From contig QMSL01000109.1 in NCBI GenBank assembly GCA_003649665.1, positions 1-5,118 on the forward strand: a DNA stretch of 5,118 bases, given 5' to 3'. Under the pieces are notes generated by a model. The model saw nothing but the letters and a program-made list of their open reading frames with translations, did no database searches and had not been told where the DNA came from. Position 1 is the stretch's first letter. Each line of letters begins with the position of its first letter. Below, one piece after another: positions 1-5,118 of the stretch. Source of the DNA: Thermoprotei archaeon. GTDB taxonomy: Archaea; Thermoproteota; Thermoprotei; QMSL01; B3-G16. A program made the translations under genes and the position numbers.

Positions 1-983
1 TCGTTCACATCCGGTGCTCTAGGAGGCCAGCCATAGATCTCTTTAATTATGAAAGGAACAGCCTGTGGTGCTATCACGCCCTTTTCTGTCACAATAAGGT
101 CTATGTAATCAGATGGCGTAAAGTCAAGGACAGGAACGTATATACTTACATTAATACTTTTTAGCTCATTAATTACCGATTGGGAAAACATGAACTCCGG
201 ACTTGCCCTTTCTTCTTCAATAAGCTCTCCAAAGAAGGTCTCGGGTGAGAACTTCAAGATACTACTTATAGCAAGGACTCGTACTCTTGCTTCATGAGCT
301 GTTAAGGCTAGGATGGACGTGCCAACCTTCCCTACTAACGCACCATTAGCAGCGATACTTTCAGCTCCTATGAATACTTTATCTACTTCCTTCATGAAAT
401 AACGTATTGCTGAATCAACAAAAAGTACTACCTCTATCCCTAAGTTATCTAAGGTCTCTGCCATTTGAATTCCATTTGAGAAGGGTCTAGATTCTGCGAT
501 GTATACTTTTATATCCTTACCATCCCTTACTGCTCTCCTTATCGCGAAGAGTACAGAAAGACTGAAGGCATTTGTCATTATTGAATCACCTCTCTCAATT
601 CTCTTAGAGGCTATAATTGATAGCGCTTGAAGGGATGTTATGATCTCACGTCTTAGCTTTACAATTTTCTCCCTCATGTATTTTGTCAGATCTGGCATAT
701 TCAGACGTCCTTCTCGTTCACTTATATACTCAATCATAGAGAGTAGAAGTTTCCTAATGACATTATGTACTAATGTCGCTGAGCGTCTTGAGGAAATCAC
801 GTTTCTTAGATAGCTGGTTATAAGTCGAGCAGGATAGCTTCCACTTTCCTCAAACAATTTCAGAAGTTCATCCATACGCGTTAATGCTATGAGGGCTAAA
901 GATGTAGAGCTAAGTAGTTTACCCTTTTCATTGAGCTCATTCATCATCTGGGAGAACTTCTCCTTTATCCTAACTCTTCCCAT
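1..983 (-). CDS. eIF2B alpha/beta/delta-family protein (R15P-isomerase-like fold), 3' end outside window
   Basis: The reading frame from the ATG at 983-981 is open to base 1 (327 complete codons). Relatives are about 320-330 residues long, so little is probably missing. The second half reads like archaeal eIF2B-like proteins and ribose-1,5-bisphosphate isomerase (R15Pi): RGDSIMTNAFS (131-141), AESRPFSNG (163-171), VDSAIRYFMKEVDKVFIGAE (189-208), NGALVGKVGT (213-222), KFSPETFFGEL (244-254) and DFTPSDYIDLIVTEKGVI (287-304). R15Pi converts ribose 1,5-bisphosphate to ribulose 1,5-bisphosphate in the archaeal AMP pathway; the eIF2B regulatory subunits share the fold but are not enzymes. As I recall R15Pi and MtnA, the catalytic Cys lies in a THCxS-type motif and the catalytic Asp in GAD; here these are Ala139 and Glu208. 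The N-terminal RGAG phosphate-binding motif is not visible either. I infer a non-isomerase, eIF2B-like or regulatory paralogue. It is cytosolic, with no signal peptide or membrane segment. It probably has its own promoter. Confidence 0.9.
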   Translation of the reverse strand, partial: MGRVRIKEKFSQMMNELNEKGKLLSSTSLALIALTRMDELLKLFEESGSYPARLITSYLRNVISSRRSATLVHNVIRKLLLSMIEYISEREGRLNMPDLTKYMREKIVKLRREIITSLQALSIIASKRIERGDSIMTNAFSLSVLFAIRRAVRDGKDIKVYIAESRPFSNGIQMAETLDNLGIEVVLFVDSAIRYFMKEVDKVFIGAESIAANGALVGKVGTSILALTAHEARVRVLAISSILKFSPETFFGELIEEERASPEFMFSQSVINELKSINVSIYVPVLDFTPSDYIDLIVTEKGVIAPQAVPFIIKEIYGWPPRAPDVN

Positions 984-990
984 AAGGATA

Positions 991-997
991 CTATCCC
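991..997 (-). promoter_or_regulatory. weak possible ribosome binding site of the eIF2B-family gene
   Basis: GGGATAG lies seven bases before the ATG at 983. It is a poor match to the anti-Shine-Dalgarno sequence but is the only purine cluster in the short leader. An ATG two bases upstream of it (999-997) opens a frame that stops after two codons, so it is not a competing start. Confidence 0.3.
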
Positions 998-1018
998 ATA
1001 ATACTGGTACTCTCTAAA

Positions 1019-1027
1019 CCTTAAAAG
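1019..1027 (-). promoter_or_regulatory. TATA-box-like element for the eIF2B-family gene
   Basis: On the minus strand this reads CTTTTAAGG, preceded by the purine-rich GATAAATA, which fits an archaeal TATA box with a BRE. The box centre is about 40 bases before the ATG at 983. With the usual spacing of about 25 bases from TATA centre to transcription start, the transcript would begin near 997 and carry a leader of about 14 bases. The element begins four bases past the stop codon of the preceding gene. Inference from pattern and spacing only. Confidence 0.5.
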
Positions 1028-1030
1028 TAT

Positions 1031-1843
1031 TTATCCCTCAGTAAGACCTAACACTCTTTCTAGCTCATTAATGATCACTTCTATATCTACAACCCTTAAT
1101 CCTGGAGTATATATTACTAGGCCTCCACGATTATCTATTTTGCATGTTACACGCTTTCCGAACTGAGGAAGAAGAGGAGTCACGAACGTAAGGGATTTTA
1201 TCTCGTGCGCCGAGCTCTTTATTAAATCATATATCCGTAATGTATCAAGTCCTTCCTTCTTTATGGATATCTCCTCGAGAACTGAGCCCTCTAGACTTGC
1301 TCTCTTAAAAGTAGCTCTTATTATGTTCCCAGATACCTCATATTCCTTTGATGTGACCCATTTTTCAATGGCAAGAACATAGTCACGTTCTAAGTGGAGG
1401 GGGGTAACGCTAGATACGTCATTAAATAACCTTAAGGATACGAGCTCTCCTATAGCCCTTGATATACGCCTACTAGGCGAATCGAATACAAGGAGGAGGC
1501 CTGAGTGAACTCTTATCCAAACTGGATGCTCCACTGTTACTGGATAGTCCTCCATCCTGCGCTCTCCTTTGACTACATAGCGTACCTTAGCTAGATATGT
1601 GTAAGAGAACATGAAGCGAGCATCTCTGCTTGTAGTCCTCTCTAGAATCAGTCTTGCATCGAGATCCCTTATTATCTTCCTTAAGGCCTCTATTCTCCTT
1701 AGCGAAGCTTTATCATTTATTTCCTCAAAATACCTAAGTAACTCTATTAGTGAAGCTTCTTTTAGCTCGCTAGCTATGCCCTCAGGGCCAAGCTTCTCAA
1801 GTTTGGCCTTTGGTATTCTAAAGAGACCTATGGTTCGAGGCAA
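1031..1843 (-). CDS. Hypothetical protein of 270 residues, unknown function
   Basis: I do not recognise this protein. The start is TTG at 1843-1841: an in-frame TGA lies ten codons upstream, no ATG or GTG occurs between them, and AGGGGA precedes the TTG at suitable distance. The first ATG inside the frame is not until residue 78, which would remove the conserved-looking N-terminus. Residues 1-70 are charged and predicted helical. Residues 78-165 look like mixed strand and helix, with a run of hydrophobic strands (VWIRVHSGLLLVF, 108-120) followed by DSPSRRISRAIGELVS (121-136). Residues 166-247 look strand-rich, ending in VTCKIDNRGGLVIYTPG (232-248), and the last 20 residues form a helix. There is no signal peptide, membrane segment, P-loop or zinc motif, and only one Cys (234). 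It is probably a soluble cytosolic protein. It has its own promoter-like element, so a link to the upstream ATPase operon is only positional. Confidence 0.85.
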   Translation of the reverse strand: MPRTIGLFRIPKAKLEKLGPEGIASELKEASLIELLRYFEEINDKASLRRIEALRKIIRDLDARLILERTTSRDARFMFSYTYLAKVRYVVKGERRMEDYPVTVEHPVWIRVHSGLLLVFDSPSRRISRAIGELVSLRLFNDVSSVTPLHLERDYVLAIEKWVTSKEYEVSGNIIRATFKRASLEGSVLEEISIKKEGLDTLRIYDLIKSSAHEIKSLTFVTPLLPQFGKRVTCKIDNRGGLVIYTPGLRVVDIEVIINELERVLGLTEG

Positions 1844-1848
1844 TTGGT

Positions 1849-1854
1849 CCCCTA
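1849..1854 (-). promoter_or_regulatory. Shine-Dalgarno-like site that supports the TTG start
   Basis: On the minus strand TAGGGG (GGGG at 1852-1849) lies five bases before the TTG at 1843. With an upstream in-frame stop and no nearby ATG, this site decides the start of the 270-residue protein. If transcription begins near 1853, the site is at the extreme 5' end of the mRNA. Confidence 0.45.
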
Positions 1855-1874
1855 GTAAGTTGTTATAGAATCAT

Positions 1875-1884
1875 AGTATAAAGG
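1875..1884 (-). promoter_or_regulatory. TATA-box-like element for the 270-residue protein gene
   Basis: On the minus strand this reads CCTTTATACT, a good archaeal TATA match, inside the 76-base gap between the ATPase stop (1920) and the TTG start (1843). Its centre is about 36 bases before the start codon, which predicts a leader of about 10 bases. The sequence just upstream (GATACA) is a weak BRE. A second A/T cluster, CTTAAAAG near 1891-1898, is a less likely alternative. Confidence 0.45.
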
Positions 1885-1919
1885 TGTATCTTTTAAGACG
1901 AATTCCTAAATCATTTACA

Positions 1920-4721
1920 TTATTCAGGATAATAGGGAACCTTCCTAAAGAGCTTACGCTTGTATATTACACAATTGGTACATACATGAACGGGCTTATT
2001 AACACACAATACTGCATGATTCTCACATATGTAACGACCACATACAGGACATTTAATAGCGTGTCTACTACACAGAGTAGTTCCACATATGTAGCACTTA
2101 TATGCATGTTCCTTACATACAACTGAACCACACTTACTACACCTATTTGCATGTTCAGAACATAGTATGGCTCCACAATCAGCACACTTAAGTGCATGCA
2201 TGTCACAAACTGGCTTACCACATGTTATGCATATTGGGAGTCCCTCATATTTCCTTAAGTCATTAAGCGTAACCATAACATCAGCTCCACATATAGTACA
2301 ACGGCCAATAATAAAGACGCTCTTGTAGGGATCAAAAACGGCTTTTATCGACCCTCCCCTATGACCTATCTCCATGGCGTACTTAACTTTAGTTATGTAT
2401 CCTCCTCGTTGCACCTTAACCTCAGGACTTATGGTTAGCTCCACTATGGAGCCGTTAAGCATAGCTTTATACTTTTGCTTTATTAATTCTATTTTCTCTC
2501 TTGTAGTAGCCTCCAGAGTCTCTAACTCTTCTCTCATCATCCTTAATTTAGCCTTAAGTTCTGCTATTTCTGCTTCTAGCTCTCGTTGTTCCTTCTGAAT
2601 CCTCCTATACTCATTAGCAATGGCCCCTAGCTTTATCCTTCTTTTTTTCAATTCCTCTTTAAGTCTTGCTATTTCCTCCGCTCTAGCCTTGATCAACTTA
2701 TAATCGCTCTCCTTAAGCTTAAGCTCAGCTTCAAGAATTGGTATTTTATGTAATATCTCCTCTCTTCTTATCTTCATATCTAAGTTCACTTCTTCTATTT
2801 CCCTATTCATTCTACGTAATATATTCTGCCTTACCTCCTCCTTCATCTTCTCTAGCTCACGCCTCGAAAAGACTATCCTGTGTAAAATTGGCGAATAGAA
2901 AGCTCTTATCTTGAATCTCGACTTAAGTAGTTCGCTTAATAACTCATTATGTTTGAAAGGCTCTATCTCATCGACTTTATATTCACCAAAATCTAACTCC
3001 TTTAGTCCTATTATGTCGTCGTTATTAGAGAGCACACGGAAGTTGTTTCCATCATAGAATACCGTGACAACTCCTCTATGCTCTATAGGTGATTGTTCTA
3101 CTGAGACTGAGACGTGATAGAGTACTTTATACAATGGTAGCTTCGTTATGATTACGTTAAGCGATAACACTTTTACGTTAAAATCGCGTAACCTTTCCAT
3201 AAGTTGATCGGGTAGTATCTTAGGCTTAAAGGAGAGAAGTTCAAGTTCCTCTTCTATAGCTAAACTCTCGTCTTCAGAGTTGCATATAAGTTCCTTTTCT
3301 GAGACTCTACTTTCCTTTTCCTCCCTTACTTGAAAGCTTACTACATACCTTACATTATCCCTCTTCTTCTCTTGAGCACCTTTCTCAGTAATAAGGTACT
3401 TCTTCATGAGCTTACTTATTTCCTCAGGCTGAAGAGGTCCCCTGTGATATGTCATAAGCCATCTAACTTCTATCACTTCACTCTTTCCCTTTTCATAATT
3501 ATGATAGAGGAACATACGAGGTCTTAATCTCATTACAGTATTTGCAACGTCGAGAGTGAGCTCTAGTCCTCTCCTTACCTTATCAACATCTTGCCTTGTG
3601 GACAGTCTGCCTATGAACCTATGATTCGCATTGGAGAGAAGCTTATAGTCTACATCAGAAGGATTTTGCGTGGCTAGTAAGCAACCTAGACCAAATGCTC
3701 TTCCTTGCTTAACTAATAATAACAGTGTGGTTTTCGATGGAGGCTTACTAACAGGTGGTGCAAAGCCTACCAACTCGTCAAAATATAATACAAACCTAAG
3801 ACTTGAAACACCTCCTTTCCTTAATAACCATCTGTATAATTCGTTAAGAAGCGCGCCTACAAAGAATTGTTTTTCCTCCATAGTAGTCATGAAGCGCAAG
3901 TCTATTACGGATATCTGGCCCTTCGTGTAGAAATACTTGTCAAAATCTATTGGTTCGCCTTCTAACCAGACTTTATAAGCTGGATGGGACAATAGCACAT
4001 TTAAGTTACGCGCTAACTTTAGCCTTGATCTCTCAGGCAGGAAGGCATCTATGGTTAAGCTTCCAATTTTATTAAAGGGTGGATTTATGACTTCCTCAAT
4101 TAACGTCTCTATATCTATGCCCTCGCCATTTATCCAATGATGTTCTATTATCTTAGAGAGGAATGCATGTTCTTGAATATTCTTATCAGAATATCCGGCA
4201 AGCCTTATTAGGAGTGAAACCATGCTATCGATAACATCATAAGCCACTGAAGGATTTTCCTTAACGAGTCTATCGAAATTGGGAAGAGGATCGAGGTTGG
4301 GCCTTATGGATAGAGGAATTCCATAAGCGCTCCTCGGAGTATATATCACGACATGGACATCATTTACGTAGGCTTTCAGTTTATCCCTTGAAATGCCCCA
4401 TTTCTCAAGTTCCTTTAGGTATTTCTCCTTCAAACGCTTAGCATACTCGTCAGGATCAATGCCCATTTCTTCCGCTTCAACGTCAGACCAAGGTCTAAAT
4501 TCGAGGTCTTCAGATGCTATTGCTAAAGTTCCTATATCTCCTTTTGGATCTATGGCAACAATGGGATATCCTATGAGAGCAAGCTCCTCCACAAATGCCT
4601 TACATAATACTGTTTTACCCGAGCCAGTAGCACCTAACACTATTGCGTGCTTTGTAAGAGTATCAGAATCAATTGTAAATTCTCCATTACCAACCACTCT
4701 GCCTACACTAATCTCGGGCAT
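1920..4721 (-). CDS. HerA-like P-loop ATPase with long coiled coil and C-terminal zinc-repeat array
   Basis: 933 residues. The ATP-binding core (1-430) has Walker A GATGSGKT (30-37), IDPKGDIG (57-64), an FRPW segment (75-78), VWLEGEPIDF (251-260), Walker B FVLYFDEL (310-317; D315, E316), KQGRAFGLG (338-346), ATQNPSD (350-356) and FIGRL (369-373). This pattern matches HerA/FtsK-superfamily ATPases of the DUF853/YjgR-like kind and large bacterial proteins of unknown function. Walker A begins at residue 30, so there is no room for the HAS barrel of true HerA. Residues 455-615 are an unrecognised mixed domain, 617-755 a long charged coiled coil, and 756-804 a small strand-rich domain. A zinc ribbon follows (C808, C811, C831, C834), then five 15-residue Cys/His repeats. 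No signal peptide or membrane segment is visible. Family members act as hexameric ATP-driven motors, usually on DNA; the substrate here is unknown. ATG at 4721 is chosen because GGAGGT lies upstream. It is probably cotranscribed with the coiled-coil membrane protein. Confidence 0.93.
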   Translation of the reverse strand: MPEISVGRVVGNGEFTIDSDTLTKHAIVLGATGSGKTVLCKAFVEELALIGYPIVAIDPKGDIGTLAIASEDLEFRPWSDVEAEEMGIDPDEYAKRLKEKYLKELEKWGISRDKLKAYVNDVHVVIYTPRSAYGIPLSIRPNLDPLPNFDRLVKENPSVAYDVIDSMVSLLIRLAGYSDKNIQEHAFLSKIIEHHWINGEGIDIETLIEEVINPPFNKIGSLTIDAFLPERSRLKLARNLNVLLSHPAYKVWLEGEPIDFDKYFYTKGQISVIDLRFMTTMEEKQFFVGALLNELYRWLLRKGGVSSLRFVLYFDELVGFAPPVSKPPSKTTLLLLVKQGRAFGLGCLLATQNPSDVDYKLLSNANHRFIGRLSTRQDVDKVRRGLELTLDVANTVMRLRPRMFLYHNYEKGKSEVIEVRWLMTYHRGPLQPEEISKLMKKYLITEKGAQEKKRDNVRYVVSFQVREEKESRVSEKELICNSEDESLAIEEELELLSFKPKILPDQLMERLRDFNVKVLSLNVIITKLPLYKVLYHVSVSVEQSPIEHRGVVTVFYDGNNFRVLSNNDDIIGLKELDFGEYKVDEIEPFKHNELLSELLKSRFKIRAFYSPILHRIVFSRRELEKMKEEVRQNILRRMNREIEEVNLDMKIRREEILHKIPILEAELKLKESDYKLIKARAEEIARLKEELKKRRIKLGAIANEYRRIQKEQRELEAEIAELKAKLRMMREELETLEATTREKIELIKQKYKAMLNGSIVELTISPEVKVQRGGYITKVKYAMEIGHRGGSIKAVFDPYKSVFIIGRCTICGADVMVTLNDLRKYEGLPICITCGKPVCDMHALKCADCGAILCSEHANRCSKCGSVVCKEHAYKCYICGTTLCSRHAIKCPVCGRYICENHAVLCVNKPVHVCTNCVIYKRKLFRKVPYYPE
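2007..2231 (-). repeat. Five in-phase 45-bp units coding for CxxCGxxxCxxHAxx zinc repeats
   Basis: Residues 831-905 of the ATPase form five consecutive 15-residue units with no insertion or loss. The first Cys of each unit is at 831, 846, 861, 876 and 891, and a sixth partial unit starts at C906. Each has Cys at positions 1, 4 and 9, Gly at 5, His at 12 and Ala at 13. At DNA level little is shared beyond the codons of these residues; His-Ala is CATGCA in units 1, 2, 3 and 5 but CACGCT in unit 4. The array is therefore probably old and held by selection, not a recent slippage expansion. Each unit can supply one CCCH zinc site; alternatively CxxH of one unit pairs with CxxC of the next. Confidence 0.9.
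2220..2300 (-). other. Zinc-ribbon segment at the head of the zinc-repeat array
   Basis: Residues 808-834 of the ATPase show CTICG, nineteen residues, then CITCG: the two CxxC knuckles of a classical zinc ribbon. The second knuckle (C831, C834) is also the first half of repeat unit 1, so the ribbon and the repeat array share ligands or are interlocked. Confidence 0.7.
2457..2873 (-). other. Long charged coiled-coil segment of the ATPase
   Basis: Residues 617-755 are almost free of Pro and Gly and dense in Glu, Lys, Arg and Leu/Ile (for example ELEAEIAELKAKLRMMREEL, 713-732). This is typical of a long antiparallel or parallel coiled coil of about 140 residues. Only P661, G699 and a few hydrophobic breaks interrupt it, so a hairpin turn near 661 or 699 is possible. 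It would hold the zinc tail well away from the ATPase ring. Confidence 0.75.
4611..4634 (-). other. Walker A (P-loop) of the ATPase
   Basis: These codons give GATGSGKT (residues 30-37), an intact nucleotide-binding loop with the Lys36-Thr37 pair needed for ATP phosphate and magnesium binding. Its position only 30 residues from the start separates this protein from HerA proteins with a HAS barrel. Confidence 0.92.
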
Positions 4722-4731
4722 TTTGTGCTTT

Positions 4732-4737
4732 ACCTCC
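4732..4737 (-). promoter_or_regulatory. Strong Shine-Dalgarno site of the ATPase gene
   Basis: On the minus strand AAGGAGGT ends ten bases before the ATG at 4721. It sits in the 23-base gap after the stop codon of the upstream gene (TAG at 4747-4745). This fits an internal gene of an operon translated from a leadered message, unlike the short-leader genes at 1843 and 983. It also supports the ATG over extending the frame upstream, which is open but offers no better start. Confidence 0.75.
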
Positions 4738-4744
4738 TTGAAAA

Positions 4745-5118
4745 CTATGATGGCACTACTAAGTACTCTCCCCTTCGCCTAATATATGTATATCCCAACA
4801 TTATGCCTCCGATTAATCCTACTACCCCCGCAATTGCCGTAGCTAAAGGCCAGTACTTCCTTAACCTTGAATATTTAGATAATACGTCCTCGTATTCTTC
4901 AATAAGGCCAGTATACCTATTTAATAATTCCTCATAGCTATCTCTCAGCTCGTTGTAATCGCTTAATAGTTCTAAGTACGTTGCGTTTAGCAAGTGCAAT
5001 TTCTCCATTAATATATTGTTTTCTGTCGCTAACTCTGTGTTATTTGCGATTAACTCATTGCATATCCTCTCCAATACTACCAATTGTGAGACTACCCGTG
5101 TGTAGTTGTTTAATAGCA
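4745..5118 (-). CDS. C-terminal part of a membrane-anchored coiled-coil surface protein, 5' end outside window
   Basis: The frame is open from base 5118 to the TAG at 4747-4745. A TTG at 5083 could be read as a start for 112 residues, but the same heptad pattern continues upstream of it to the edge, so it is more likely an internal Leu codon of a longer protein. Numbering from that TTG, residues 4-74 form a long parallel-type coiled coil. Residues 79-101 are a hydrophobic, Gly-rich membrane segment, followed by YIRRRGEYLVVPS with three Arg. By the positive-inside rule the short tail is cytoplasmic and the coiled coil is outside. Three N-glycosylation sequons (NYT upstream of the TTG, NNT at 14, NAT at 33) agree with an exposed domain. 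C-terminally anchored coiled-coil stalks of this kind occur in archaeal S-layer and other surface proteins, but I cannot name a family. It lies 23 bases before the ATPase gene, probably in one operon. Confidence 0.85.
   Translation of the reverse strand, partial: LLNNYTRVVSQLVVLERICNELIANNTELATENNILMEKLHLLNATYLELLSDYNELRDSYEELLNRYTGLIEEYEDVLSKYSRLRKYWPLATAIAGVVGLIGGIMLGYTYIRRRGEYLVVPS
4781..4849 (-). other. Transmembrane anchor of the coiled-coil protein
   Basis: These codons give about 23 residues (PLATAIAGVVGLIGGIMLGYTYI) without any charge, rich in Gly, Ala, Ile, Leu and Val, followed at once by RRR. This is long enough to span a membrane once. The coiled coil before it ends in RLRKYW, which fits a membrane interface. 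Confidence 0.85.
4853..4978 (-). repeat. Six Tyr-x-x-Leu heptads in the membrane-protein coiled coil
   Basis: Numbered from the TTG at 5083, Tyr recurs at 36, 43, 50, 57, 64 and 71, followed by Trp78 at the next position. Leu or Val recurs three residues after each Tyr (39, 46, 53, 60, 67, 74). The units are YLELLSD, YNELRDS, YEELLNR, YTGLIEE, YEDVLSK and YSRLRKY. Tyr and Leu fill the a and d core positions. The same Leu phase extends back to residue 4 and beyond. Confidence 0.85.

Noticed and set aside
1..983. Annotation as ribose-1,5-bisphosphate isomerase or methylthioribose-1-phosphate isomerase (mtnA)
   Set aside because: The fold signature fits, but the expected catalytic Cys and Asp are Ala139 and Glu208, so an enzymatic name would overstate the evidence.
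1844..1919. Small RNA gene or factor-independent terminator in the 76-base gap
   Set aside because: No stem-loop with a T tract, no run of five or more T, and no complete C/D-box pair is visible. The gap is explained by a promoter.
1967..2221. 84-codon minus-strand frame overlapping the zinc repeats
   Set aside because: It is the shifted frame of the zinc array. Its regular pattern is a by-product of the 45-base periodicity, and it has no separate ribosome binding site.
2007..2231. CRISPR-like or satellite DNA repeat
   Set aside because: The 45-base period is seen mainly at the protein level. The DNA units share only ligand codons, and there are no identical repeats separated by unique spacers.
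1611..2598. Plus-strand open frames at 1611-1868, 1884-2126 and 2374-2598
   Set aside because: They are antisense to the 270-residue gene and the ATPase tail, with low-complexity Ser/Leu translations, no supported start and no family resemblance.
3330..3930. Plus-strand open frames at 3330-3527 and 3670-3930
   Set aside because: Both are fully antisense to conserved ATPase regions, including Walker B and the ATQNPSD motif, and show no coding signs of their own.
1920..4721. Annotation as the HerA helicase of the HerA-NurA end-resection pair, or as CedB of the Ced DNA-import system
   Set aside because: There is no HAS barrel, NurA or Mre11-Rad50 in the window, and no membrane segment in the ATPase or CedA-like polytopic gene nearby. 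The core looks closer to DUF853-like and large bacterial ATPases, so neither name is supported.
4393..4937. Plus-strand open frames of 129 and 96 codons at 4393-4782 and 4647-4937
   Set aside because: They lie opposite the ATPase N-terminus and the coiled-coil gene, whose motifs (Walker A, heptads, membrane segment) are clearly real. Their translations are Ser/Pro-rich and without domain signs, as expected for antisense shadows.

Overview
The window looks like a stretch of a thermophilic archaeal chromosome, most likely from the TACK/Thermoproteota side. The signs are tightly packed genes, A+T-rich intergenic gaps carrying TATA-box-like elements 30-45 bases before start codons, heavy use of AGA/AGG and ATA codons, an archaeal-type eIF2B/ribose-1,5-bisphosphate-isomerase-fold protein, and a HerA/FtsK-type ATPase. 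The lineage is an inference; no rRNA or other marker gene is present to fix it.

All four genes lie on the minus strand, so transcription runs from base 5118 towards base 1. In that order: (a) 5118-4745, the C-terminal part of a membrane-anchored coiled-coil protein whose start lies outside the window; (b) 4721-1920, a 933-residue HerA-like P-loop ATPase with a long coiled coil and a C-terminal zinc-binding repeat array; (c) 1843-1031, a 270-residue protein I do not recognise; (d) 983-1, an eIF2B-alpha/beta/delta-family protein cut by the window edge close to its expected C-terminus.

Genes (a) and (b) are 23 bases apart, with a strong Shine-Dalgarno site in the gap and no visible promoter there, so they probably form the end of one operon. 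Genes (c) and (d) each follow a short gap (76 and 47 bases) containing a TATA-like element, so each probably has its own promoter and a very short leader. No stretch over 300 bases is without a gene. I see no tRNA, rRNA, CRISPR array, insertion sequence or attachment site.

The most interesting part is the (a)-(b) pair. The ATPase joins a HerA-like core of the kind also found in large bacterial proteins of unknown function to a tail of five perfectly phased 15-residue CxxCGxxxCxxHAxx repeats. Its upstream partner is a long Tyr/Leu heptad coiled coil on a C-terminal membrane anchor, probably facing outwards. Together they could be parts of a membrane-linked DNA- or protein-handling machine, but no function can be assigned from sequence alone. 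The eIF2B-family protein is also notable because both residues used for catalysis by its isomerase relatives appear to be replaced.
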